From Dehalococcoidia bacterium (GTDB lineage: Bacteria > Chloroflexota > Dehalococcoidia > SAR202 > UBA826), in contig DTSF01000020.1 of NCBI GenBank assembly GCA_012965485.1, positions 1 to 5,819 of the forward strand: DNA of 5,819 bases, read 5' to 3'. How positions within the stretch are numbered: the stretch's first letter is position 1; each line of letters starts with the position of its first letter. The position numbers and the translations under genes were made by a program. Shown here piece after piece: positions 1-5,720 of this stretch. Below the pieces are notes generated by a model that saw only the letters and a program-made list of their open reading frames with translations, was not told the origin of the DNA and did no database searches.

Positions 1-1274
1 CGTACCCTGGATCGCCTGTCAGTGGTGGAGCTTTCCCTGCTTTGGGTGCCTACAAAATAGACAACCTCCTGGTAGACGGTTATGACGTGGTGGTTAACAA
101 ACCAAAAACTCAGTCATACAGAGCACCGGGACAGCCCCAGTCTGCCCATGCCGTCGAAACCGTAATTGACGAATTGGCAGAAAAGCTGGGAGTGGACCCG
201 ATGGAATTGCGCCTGAAAAACGCTGTTCAAGAAGGCGATATGTCGCCTACAGGCCTGCCGCACTCCCGTTTCGGATGCGTGGAGGTTGAGGAGGCCATGA
301 AGGCCCACCCTCATTACAACGCACCCTTGCAAGGCCCTAACCAGGGCCGAGGGGTGGCTGTTGGATACAGGATGCACGGAGGAGGCAACGGCTCATCGGC
401 CACCATCAACGTCAATGACAACGGAACCATTAGCCTGGTAACCGGCTCAGCCGACCTTTCGGGCAGTCGTGTGTCTCTCGCCATGCAGGCGGCCGAGGCC
501 CTAGGCATCGACACCGGGGACGTGACACCTTCCGTAACTGACACAGATTCCATAGGTTTCACCTCCGGCTCTTTCGGCAGTCGCATCACTTTCGATACCG
601 GACGAGCAACATTGAAGGCGGCTGCTTTGGTCGTGGAACAGATGAAGGAACGGGCGGCTTTGCTCTGGGAAGTTCAACCAGAAGATGTGGAATTTGGAGA
701 CGGAGTGTTCGGGTGCAATCTCAATGCCGGTGACCGTCTGACATTCAAAGAGATGGCCAGAGAGATGGCTCACACAGGCGGAGCAATAACTTGCTCGGCA
801 TCTGATGTTCAGGGCGGAGTCGGCCCGCAACTTGCTGGCAATATCGTGGATGTTGAGGTTGACCCTGATACGGGCAAGGTTGAAATTCTTCGCTACACGA
901 CTTTCATGGACGTGGGCCAAGTTGTCCATCGAAATAACGTAGAAGGTCAGATGCAGGGCGGGGTTCTTCAGGGGGCCGGTTGGGCGCTTAATGAAGAGTA
1001 TTACTACACCGAGGAAGGAGCGATGGCAAATTCGAGTCTTTTGGACTATCGGATGCCCACTGCACTCGACCTGCCAATGATCGACACCGTCATCATCGAA
1101 ATACCCAACCCGCGCCACCCATTTGGAATCCGTGGCGTGGGTGAGTCGCCTATCATCCCACCGCTGGCGGCCATCACAAACGCCATTTACGATGCCACAG
1201 GAGTACGGCTTACTAAGTTACCCATGTCCCCTTCATCCATCATCAAGGCTTTAGGCGATAAGAATCCCCAGTAA
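1..1274 (+). CDS. Xanthine dehydrogenase family molybdopterin-binding subunit, C-terminal part
   Basis: This is the C-terminal part of the large molybdenum-cofactor subunit of a xanthine dehydrogenase/aldehyde oxidase/CO dehydrogenase-like hydroxylase. The frame is open to the left edge (first full codon at 3), so the gene starts outside; 423 residues are seen of the 750-800 usual in the family. The TTG at 42 is only an internal leucine codon. Visible motifs are SGGAFPALGAY near the edge, SYRAPGQPQ at about residues 38-46 (the substrate-side loop), DVGQVVHRNNVEGQMQGG with GAGWALNEE, and GIRGVGESP near the end. The Glu of GVGE (codon 1143-1145) is the family's catalytic base. The active-site loop matches neither AYRCSFR of form I CO dehydrogenase nor AYRGAGR of form II, so CO oxidation is unlikely and the substrate is unknown. 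Partner FeS and FAD subunits are not in the window. Base composition is GC-rich compared with the genes after 1618. Confidence 0.93.
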   Translation, partial: YPGSPVSGGAFPALGAYKIDNLLVDGYDVVVNKPKTQSYRAPGQPQSAHAVETVIDELAEKLGVDPMELRLKNAVQEGDMSPTGLPHSRFGCVEVEEAMKAHPHYNAPLQGPNQGRGVAVGYRMHGGGNGSSATINVNDNGTISLVTGSADLSGSRVSLAMQAAEALGIDTGDVTPSVTDTDSIGFTSGSFGSRITFDTGRATLKAAALVVEQMKERAALLWEVQPEDVEFGDGVFGCNLNAGDRLTFKEMAREMAHTGGAITCSASDVQGGVGPQLAGNIVDVEVDPDTGKVEILRYTTFMDVGQVVHRNNVEGQMQGGVLQGAGWALNEEYYYTEEGAMANSSLLDYRMPTALDLPMIDTVIIEIPNPRHPFGIRGVGESPIIPPLAAITNAIYDATGVRLTKLPMSPSSIIKALGDKNPQ

Positions 1275-1437
1275 TTTTTACGATGAACCTCTGCCGGTGC
1301 CAAATGAAACACTTGCAATATATCGTGGAAATGAATTCGGTAGGGTTAGCGCTTACTGGATGACCGCTAATTACTACAACTCGCGTGCAACGATAGAATT
1401 CCTGCGTGACACAGTTATCACCCAAATAAGGCTCTAG
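1255..1437 (+). pseudogene. Possible remnant of an aminotransferase class V-like C-terminus
   Basis: After the molybdoenzyme stop, another plus-strand frame stays open from 1255 to a TAG at 1435-1437, without any ATG, GTG or TTG start placed to give a whole protein and with a stop (1252) just before it. The translation looks protein-like: it contains FYDEPLPVPNETLAIYRGNE and then GRVSAYWMTANYYNSRATI. The RVS...YYNS...I..L pattern resembles the RVSPHYYNTEEEID region near the end of class V aminotransferases (cysteine desulfurase, isopenicillin N epimerase-like). If so, it is a tail whose front has been lost, perhaps through the event that joined this end to the molybdoenzyme gene. The family match is from memory of the motif only, and chance openness over 60 codons is possible. 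Confidence 0.3.
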
Positions 1438-1617
1438 TGTGTGAATATACCTTCTTCGACAAAGACGAATAGCCCATTACACTGATCCTCTTGAGAAATA
1501 GTCCGAGCTACAACATACCAGGATAAAGGTGCCGCCTTACCTCAACCGGTTCATCTAATTCCAAAATATATAGTTCTATCGCACAAGGGTCATTCTTCAT
1601 CATATGACTCGTTGTAT
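1275..1617. other. Intergenic region without an intact gene
   Basis: About 340 bases lie between the end of the molybdoenzyme gene and the end of the first minus-strand LLM gene, so the two converge here. The stretch contains the putative gene remnant up to 1437 and the 59-bp repeat copy at 1494-1552. An inverted repeat TTAGCG (1346-1351) / CGCTAA (1365-1370) has a 13-base loop but no following T-run, so it is not a convincing terminator. I see nothing recognisable in 1438-1493 or 1553-1617. Confidence 0.6.
1494..1552 (+). repeat. 59-bp direct repeat, copy A
   Basis: This copy aligns without gaps to 4665-4723 on the same strand, with 48 of 59 bases identical. The first 15 bases, AGAAATAGTCCGAGC, are identical and the similarity ends at GGTTC. 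It lies 65 bases beyond the stop codon of the LLM gene at 1618-2550, so it marks the downstream side of the LLM-SDR-LLM block. A reading frame is shared with copy B (IVRAxTYQxKxAxLPQxV), but here it is preceded by an in-frame TGA at 1492 and has no start. The 11 differences do not favour third codon positions (4 at third, 4 at first, 3 at second), so present-day coding is not supported. Confidence 0.75.
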
Positions 1618-2550
1618 TTATAAGAATCTATCCGCAAATCTTGATATTGAGGTCATTACCTTCTCAGTAGTATCTCCTGCCATCGAAATTACAAGGTAAT
1701 CTAACCCAGCATTTTTGTATTCCCTAAGATCGTCTTCTATTTGATCCAGGTTACCAGTCAGATAAGGTCTATCAGCGGACTGATGATTTAGTTTATCTGT
1801 TATTTTCACGGTGGCCCTGAGAGTAATTCCTATCTCTGAATAATCTCGTTGGTGGAATTTACAAATTTGTTTTAACCTTTCTTGATAACGTTTCAATTCT
1901 GCTGGAGTTAAGTTAATGCCATGCCAGGCAGTGCCATATTTTACCGTTCTAACAAAAGCTCTGTCTGAATTCCCTCCTACCCAAATTGGTATAGATCGGC
2001 CATTTAGCATTTGGGGATAAAGCCTCATCCCAAAGGTATTGATGTACTCTCCGTGATATGTAGGGGAAGGATTATCAACGGCCTGTGATAGGAAACTCAA
2101 GTGTTCATCAGTCACTAATCCCCTTTTCGAATAATCTGCCCCCATCGAATCAAATTCTTCCTTCATCCATCCGGTGCCAATACCTAGAATCAATCTCCCT
2201 TCCGAAAGAACATCTAGAGTTGAAATCATTTTAGTATTTAGCAAGGGGTTCCTGAACGGTAAAACTAGAACACTGGTTCCGAGGCGCAATTTTTTTGTTT
2301 TACCAGCGATGAAAGACAGGGTTATAAGAGCCTCCATAATATTTTGAGAATTAGGATCCGTCTTGCCAGGCCCAAATTGTTGTGGATATCGTTGTGAAAT
2401 ATCAGTGGGATACAGGGTACGATCGCTCACCCAAACCGATTCATAACCTTTAGCATCAGAAATTTCTGATGCCTCAAGCAAATAATCTCTTTGCTCAGAT
2501 TCCCTGAACACAGGGCTGGCAGCAGTAGTTAAGGCGACACCGAACTTCAT
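1618..2550 (-). CDS. LLM class (luciferase-like) F420-dependent oxidoreductase
   Basis: A cytoplasmic TIM-barrel oxidoreductase of 310 residues, of the luciferase-like family that uses F420 or reduced flavin; the substrate cannot be told from the sequence. Seen are an N-terminal MKFGVAL strand, GYESVWVSDR (35-44) in place of the usual W.xDH, the central LRLGTSVLVLPFRNP (88-102) and SEGRLILGIGTGWMKEEF (116-133), then IPIWVGGNSDRAF (187-199) and a C-terminal GNLDQIEDDLREYKNAGLDY (266-285). The last pattern is typical of the Rv2161c-like F420 group. Length is normal and the gene looks intact. ATG 2550 is preferred over an upstream TTG at 2571 because AGGAGGT lies six bases before it. Composition is AT-rich. 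It is the last of three minus-strand genes, 260 bases after the SDR stop, and probably has its own promoter or an attenuated read-through. It is diverged from the LLM protein at 3621-4544, so it is not a recent tandem copy. Confidence 0.9.
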   Translation of the reverse strand: MKFGVALTTAASPVFRESEQRDYLLEASEISDAKGYESVWVSDRTLYPTDISQRYPQQFGPGKTDPNSQNIMEALITLSFIAGKTKKLRLGTSVLVLPFRNPLLNTKMISTLDVLSEGRLILGIGTGWMKEEFDSMGADYSKRGLVTDEHLSFLSQAVDNPSPTYHGEYINTFGMRLYPQMLNGRSIPIWVGGNSDRAFVRTVKYGTAWHGINLTPAELKRYQERLKQICKFHQRDYSEIGITLRATVKITDKLNHQSADRPYLTGNLDQIEDDLREYKNAGLDYLVISMAGDTTEKVMTSISRFADRFL

Positions 2551-2555
2551 TTTCG

Positions 2556-2562
2556 ACCTCCT
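2556..2562 (-). promoter_or_regulatory. Shine-Dalgarno site deciding the LLM start
   Basis: AGGAGGT on the minus strand sits five bases before the ATG at 2550-2548. It selects this start over the TTG at 2571-2569, which lies upstream of the site and would make the ribosome site part of the coding sequence. Confidence 0.8.
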
Positions 2563-2602
2563 ATTCTCCAACCTGTTGAATATTAGTTACCGAAGTGAGA
2601 AT

Positions 2603-2633
2603 TGTATACATTTGAATCATTGTATTAACTCAA
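2603..2633 (-). promoter_or_regulatory. Weak candidate promoter for the LLM gene at 1618-2550
   Basis: On the minus strand TTGAGT (2633-2628) and TATACA (2608-2603) resemble -35 and -10 boxes, but the 19-base spacer is long. It is about 50 bases upstream of the start codon and lies inside the 260-bp gap that separates this gene from the SDR, which makes independent transcription plausible. It could be chance in an AT-rich leader. Confidence 0.25.
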
Positions 2634-2634
2634 T

Positions 2635-2649
2635 GGTGGTAGACCCACC
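2635..2649. repeat. Perfect 5-bp inverted repeat upstream of the candidate promoter
   Basis: GGTGG (2635-2639) and CCACC (2645-2649) are perfect inverted arms around a five-base loop. The site abuts the candidate -35 box of the LLM gene. It may be an operator half-site pair or a small RNA hairpin in a leader; there is no T-run on the minus-strand side to make it a terminator. Confidence 0.35.
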
Positions 2650-2748
2650 TTTAACAAAATAGTTCCCTTCCTGTTTGTAAATCCTGCATCTACCTGGTTC
2701 CTTGTCGGAAGGATAGTGTGTGAGTTTTGCACCGTTCATGTATGTCTC

Positions 2749-2791
2749 GCCTCACTGGGGAGGCCTAATATATGCTACCTCAGGCATGAGG
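2749..2791 (-). terminator. Two small hairpins after the SDR gene
   Basis: Just past the SDR stop codon (minus-strand direction) come CCTCA/TGAGG with a four-base loop (2791-2778) and then GCCTC/GAGGC with a six-base loop (2764-2749). Both have perfect five-pair stems rich in GC. Neither is followed by a T-run, so an intrinsic terminator is not shown; they could slow or end transcription or protect the 3' end of an LLM-SDR message. Confidence 0.25.
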
Positions 2792-2810
2792 ACGACTATT
2801 CAGGAGGTTG

Positions 2811-3572
2811 TCATAATTCGTATTGCTCCGATTTCCCGACAGGGTTCCAGCCAAGCATGGTAGTGGCATGGGATGTGTCTCTCCATTTCAGCTTGTTATC
2901 CGAAATCGCGTCAAAGGTTTCGAATTTTATTGAAGCTGGAGCACTTAGACATAAGTCTACGACTTGTAGACAATCCGATTGGCTTAAATATCCAGGATAG
3001 TGGCGAACCAGTTTTGGTTTATCAGTATCCAAGACTGCGCCGAGCCTTATATTTATAACAGAAATGCCATGATAGTCTGAAAAATATCTTCCCAAGGCCT
3101 CTCCGAAAATTTTGCTTACTCCGTACAAACTATCAGGCCTTACCGGGTCTTTGTAATCCACTAGTTTCCAGTTGTGAGGTATTTTTTCATGTTCCCCACG
3201 CGCGATATGACCGTATGGATAATCCAGTTCATATCCAAGCATAGTACTGCCGGAACTTGCAAAAACAACCCGAGATACATTATTTCTCCTGGCGGCCTCG
3301 AAAACATTGTATGTACCCTTTATGTTTACTTTATTGGTATTTTCCCAATCGTTAACGTCCGCCAAGTAAGCCGACAAATGCAATACTGTGTCAATTCCCT
3401 CAAACGCAGGAAGAATTTCGTCAAGGTTAGATATATCCGCCTGTCTATGAGGTATTCCCTCAACTTTCCGACGATTCAAACCACTGAAATCGTATTTTCC
3501 CGACAGGTTCTCGAGAACCAACCCACCAATTAAACCGCTTGCACCTGTGATCAGAACTTTGGGGTTGGGCAT
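2811..3572 (-). CDS. NAD(P)-dependent epimerase/dehydratase, extended SDR (uronate dehydrogenase-like)
   Basis: A 253-residue cytoplasmic Rossmann-fold enzyme. Seen are the nucleotide-binding TGASGLIG (9-16), an acidic ADI (45-47) after the third strand, VLHLSAYL (63-70), the active-site serine region VFASSGST (103-110), and YGVSK (150-154) with the catalytic Tyr and Lys. The stretch from RPDSLYGVSK through GEALGRYFSDYHGISVINIR and the C-terminal LSQSD... W.DTSHA..MLGWNP closely recall uronate dehydrogenase-like NAD epimerases, which oxidise or rearrange sugars or sugar acids. Length is full for that subgroup. The start ATG has AAGGAGG at 3586-3580, seven bases upstream. It follows the LLM gene at 3621-4544 by 48 bases and is probably co-transcribed with it. 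The true substrate is unknown; a role in processing a product of the flanking LLM enzymes is inference from position. Confidence 0.9.
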   Translation of the reverse strand: MPNPKVLITGASGLIGGLVLENLSGKYDFSGLNRRKVEGIPHRQADISNLDEILPAFEGIDTVLHLSAYLADVNDWENTNKVNIKGTYNVFEAARRNNVSRVVFASSGSTMLGYELDYPYGHIARGEHEKIPHNWKLVDYKDPVRPDSLYGVSKIFGEALGRYFSDYHGISVINIRLGAVLDTDKPKLVRHYPGYLSQSDCLQVVDLCLSAPASIKFETFDAISDNKLKWRDTSHATTMLGWNPVGKSEQYEL

Positions 3573-3620
3573 ATTTGAGCCTCCTTGGTAACGATTCAGT
3601 TTCTCCGCAGGGTATCCTAA

Positions 3621-4544
3621 CTAGCAAAATTGGGGAATTACTTCATCTACAAATAGCTTCATATCATCCAGTTCTTGAAATTTAGGGAAAGTGGTTATTA
3701 CCATATCAAATCCCATTTCCGCTATTTCGTATAGCTGATCGCATACTGCCATTGGGTCACCTGCAATCACTTGGCCAGAGGTATTTTTGCCCTCAGCCAT
3801 CCTTATGGCTTTTTTGTGATCCTTATCTATGAAAAATCTGGGGGCCAGAGTCTTTCGTATGCTGTTGTAGTCTCTTCCAACGGCTTCACAATGTTGTTGG
3901 AGTATAGATAGTTTTCGCGATAGGTCGGGAATGGGTCTCATTACATCATTCCACCAATCGGCATATTGGGCTACTACCCTCAATGTTTTTTTCTCTCCAC
4001 CTCCTCCCAACATTAAAATTGGCTGTGGATATGGCCTCGGTTCACAGTAAACATTATCAATACGGTAGTACTTACCCTTGAAGCTGGCGGGACTATCCAC
4101 CCACATTTTCTTTATGACCTGTACACCTTCTTCAAACATATCCACCCTTGTACCAGCAGAAGGATAGTCAAACCCATATGACCTATATTCCTTTTCATAC
4201 CAACCAGCACCGTATCCAAGTATTAAGCGCCCCATGCTCATTTCTTGCAGGCTAGCCGACATTTTAGCCAAAAGAGATGGGCTTCGGAAAGAATTACACA
4301 TTACTACTGTGCCCAACATAGGTCCCGGGTATCTGGCTGCCATCCAGGTAAGCATCGTCCAGCATTCTACTCTGAATTCTGACCCGTAATTCAGGTGATC
4401 AGACGACCATATAGAACTGAAACTTTGAGAGGCGACATCAAGAGCCCTATGGAGATCATATAAATAGTTTCTCGGTGTGATTACTTCATAACCACGCTCC
4501 CCACAAGGTGGGTTGTACCCAAAATCCATTAATGGCTTTGTCAT
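3621..4544 (-). CDS. LLM class (luciferase-like) flavin/F420-dependent oxidoreductase
   Basis: A 307-residue cytoplasmic TIM-barrel enzyme of the luciferase-like monooxygenase family, first gene of the minus-strand block. Seen are FSSIWSSDHLNYG (42-54) with the family's DH pair, LGTVVMCNSFRSPSLLAK (77-94), MGRLILGYGAGWYEKEYRSY (104-123), GKYYRIDNVYCEPRPYPQPI (157-176), LMLGGGGEKKTL (177-188) and a C-terminal GDPMAVCDQL (262-271). These fit the F420-dependent group, though the cofactor cannot be fixed from motifs alone; the substrate is unknown. GGAGG at 4555-4551 lies six bases before the ATG; a second Met at residue 6 is less well placed. It has a candidate sigma70-like promoter and an operator-like inverted repeat about 40-70 bases upstream. 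It differs strongly from the LLM protein at 1618-2550, so the two probably act on different substrates or steps. Confidence 0.92.
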   Translation of the reverse strand: MTKPLMDFGYNPPCGERGYEVITPRNYLYDLHRALDVASQSFSSIWSSDHLNYGSEFRVECWTMLTWMAARYPGPMLGTVVMCNSFRSPSLLAKMSASLQEMSMGRLILGYGAGWYEKEYRSYGFDYPSAGTRVDMFEEGVQVIKKMWVDSPASFKGKYYRIDNVYCEPRPYPQPILMLGGGGEKKTLRVVAQYADWWNDVMRPIPDLSRKLSILQQHCEAVGRDYNSIRKTLAPRFFIDKDHKKAIRMAEGKNTSGQVIAGDPMAVCDQLYEIAEMGFDMVITTFPKFQELDDMKLFVDEVIPQFC

Positions 4545-4583
4545 AGGATTCCTCCGCTCTAAATCTTTTGTTTGCTTTACTGT

Positions 4584-4606
4584 AAATATACCCTACGGGT
4601 TTATTT
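4584..4606. promoter_or_regulatory. Operator-like inverted repeat in the LLM-SDR promoter
   Basis: AAATA-T-ACCC-TAC-GGGT-T-TATTT is a 23-bp near-perfect dyad: nine paired positions per arm with one mismatch, centred at 4595. It covers the -10 box and most of the spacer of the candidate promoter read toward 4544. Such a position is typical of a repressor site. The regulator is not in the window. Confidence 0.45.
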
Positions 4607-4613
4607 GAGTCAG
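4585..4613 (-). promoter_or_regulatory. Candidate sigma70-like promoter for the LLM-SDR genes
   Basis: On the minus strand CTGACT (4613-4608, four of six to TTGACA) is followed after exactly 17 bases by TATATT (4590-4585, five of six to TATAAT). Transcription would begin near 4578 and leave about 33 bases of leader containing the GGAGG site. The boxes overlap the inverted repeat at 4584-4606. Confidence 0.45.
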
Positions 4614-4656
4614 TTGCAGAGATCAGCGATAAATGGGTCGCGAATAACGGCTCCTA

Positions 4657-4767
4657 ATGTGGCCAGAAATAGTCCGAGCCATTACATACCAATATAAAGA
4701 TGCCAACCTACCGCAAGCGGTTCGTTTCTGCCGACATTTTGCCGACCAAATTCCCGACATGGGCTGA
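4657..4767 (+). CDS. Doubtful 36-residue open frame containing repeat copy B
   Basis: An ATG at 4657 opens a 36-codon frame ending in TGA at 4765-4767, directly abutting the stop codon of the convergent arsM gene. It begins MWPEIVRAITYQYKDANL and ends in DQIPDMG. The core resembles the translation of repeat copy A, so it could be the front of a small duplicated gene cut short. Against coding: no ribosome site, tiny size, and differences between the copies are not concentrated at third codon positions. I do not recognise a family. Confidence 0.13.
   Translation: MWPEIVRAITYQYKDANLPQAVRFCRHFADQIPDMG
4665..4723 (+). repeat. 59-bp direct repeat, copy B
   Basis: Gapless match to 1494-1552 in the same orientation (48 of 59 identical). 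It lies just upstream of the promoter of the LLM-SDR genes and thus on the far side of the block from copy A; the copies are 3171 bases apart. It includes the short palindrome CCGC-AA-GCGG (4711-4720), which copy A lacks. Likely explanations are a dispersed intergenic element, the scar of an insertion or duplication, or parts of a decayed small gene. Confidence 0.75.
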
Positions 4768-5559
4768 TCAGTTCGTCGCCAGTAAGTTCACGCTCCTGAC
4801 GGAAGATACCCAATCCTCTTCTGATCCCCATCTATAGGGAATATTAGAGGTGATTTCCACCTTGCTAAATCCTGATTCCCTCATCCTATTTATGTAGACG
4901 CTTATTAATTCGGCTCCTGCGAGGCAGTGGGTCCAATTGTCAATGTCTGACGACACATGGTCAGGTAATTCATTCATCAACAAGATATCGGATATGTGCA
5001 TTCGGCCACCTTTCTTGAGAATCCTTACAGACTCTCTGAAAACGGCGTCTTTGTCGGGTGCAAGTACTATGACACAGTTGGAAATGATTACATCTACCGA
5101 ATCGGTATCAATTCCCGTTTTATCGATCTGGGCTAACCTGAATTCGACGTTCTCCGCTCCCACTTTGACCTTATTCTCGTTTGCGAGGTTGATCATGTCA
5201 GGTGTCATGTCGACACCAATCACACGACCAGTTTCGCCCACCATATTTGCAGCAATAAAACAGTCGATACCTCCTCCGCTGCCAAGATCCACCACTGTTT
5301 CTCCCTGTTTCAGCTCCCCAATCGCGTTGGGGTTGCCGCAACCCGCGGAGGCCGTAAGTGCCTCCTCTGGCAAGTCTTTAATCTGGTCAGAGTCATAAAC
5401 TACGGAACCTGGTGCGAATCCGTCCCTGTCGCCGCAGCAATCGGCGGCGCCTCTCGCAATCTCGCCGTATCTGTCCCTTACGTTCTCTATGATCAACTCT
5501 TTATCAACCAACTTCTTACCTCTATCTGTTTCCATGCTGTTTTCAGTGTTCTGTGTCAT
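4768..5559 (-). CDS. arsM: Arsenite S-adenosylmethionine methyltransferase
   Basis: A cytoplasmic SAM-dependent enzyme that methylates As(III), giving methylated and eventually volatile arsenicals; 263 residues from the chosen start. Seen are DCC (Cys41, Cys42), AGCGNP (Cys74), SAM motif I VVDLGSGGGIDCF (89-101), GVDMTPDMI (115-123), IISNCVIVLAPDK (158-170, Cys162), LKKGGRMHISDI (181-192) and HCLAGAELI (Cys212). Cys162 and Cys212 are 50 residues apart, the same spacing as the arsenic-binding Cys174 and Cys224 of the well-studied Cyanidioschyzon ArsM; the N-terminal cysteines correspond to its Cys44 and Cys72. All needed thiols are therefore present. The frame is open up to a GTG at 5658, with other ATGs at 5607, 5580 and 5535; ATG 5559 is chosen because TATAAT stands six bases before it, as for leaderless genes, and because residues before it look unlike the family. 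No arsR, arsB or arsC is seen nearby. Confidence 0.9.
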   Translation of the reverse strand: MTQNTENSMETDRGKKLVDKELIIENVRDRYGEIARGAADCCGDRDGFAPGSVVYDSDQIKDLPEEALTASAGCGNPNAIGELKQGETVVDLGSGGGIDCFIAANMVGETGRVIGVDMTPDMINLANENKVKVGAENVEFRLAQIDKTGIDTDSVDVIISNCVIVLAPDKDAVFRESVRILKKGGRMHISDILLMNELPDHVSSDIDNWTHCLAGAELISVYINRMRESGFSKVEITSNIPYRWGSEEDWVSSVRSVNLLATN

Positions 5560-5565
5560 ATGCGC

Positions 5566-5571
5566 ATTATA
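5566..5571 (-). promoter_or_regulatory. -10 box for a possible leaderless arsM mRNA
   Basis: A perfect TATAAT on the minus strand (5571-5566) is followed by six bases and then the ATG at 5559-5557, the spacing expected when transcription starts on the A of the start codon. No arsM ATG candidate has a good Shine-Dalgarno site, unlike the three genes at 1618-4544. A matching -35 box is not evident 16-18 bases upstream. Confidence 0.4.
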
Positions 5572-5720
5572 GCCGCTCATCGGTTGGAAACTGTAGCCAC
5601 CCTTCATAAAGACACTACCCCATTTACCTACTCTAAAAAGGACGATTTCTATTCGCACGTGTGTAAGTCAGAATGTTACTATTCGCCCAACCTCATATTA
5701 TTAAAAGGGCCTATTAATTT

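Noticed and set aside
501..1118. Long minus-strand open frame (205 codons) across the molybdoenzyme gene
   Set aside because: It lies fully opposite a gene with clear family motifs, and its translation shows no recognisable domain; it is a by-product of GC-rich codon use.
1346..1370. Inverted repeat TTAGCG/CGCTAA as a terminator for the molybdoenzyme gene
   Set aside because: The loop is 13 bases, the stem only six pairs, and no T-run follows.
1243..1425. Minus-strand 60-codon frame downstream of the molybdoenzyme
   Set aside because: No ribosome site or family resemblance; the plus strand of the same stretch gives a more protein-like translation.
2716..3000. Plus-strand open frame spanning the gap after the SDR gene
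   Set aside because: Most of it overlaps the C-terminus of the SDR, it has no ribosome site, and its Cys/His content forms no recognised zinc motif.
3174..3533. Plus-strand open frame of 119 codons
   Set aside because: Antisense to the SDR gene, whose cofactor and catalytic motifs cover the same bases.
1494..4723. The 59-bp repeats as ends of an insertion sequence or as a CRISPR pair
   Set aside because: They are direct rather than inverted, have no transposase between them, and are two imperfect copies 3 kb apart, which excludes a CRISPR array.
4937..5398. Plus-strand open frame of 153 codons
   Set aside because: It is the antisense of arsM, and the Ser/Pro/Thr-rich translation matches no fold; all ArsM motifs are on the minus strand.
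5656..5661. CACGTG palindrome near the GTG at 5658
   Set aside because: A six-base palindrome is expected by chance at this length, and nothing else marks a binding site.
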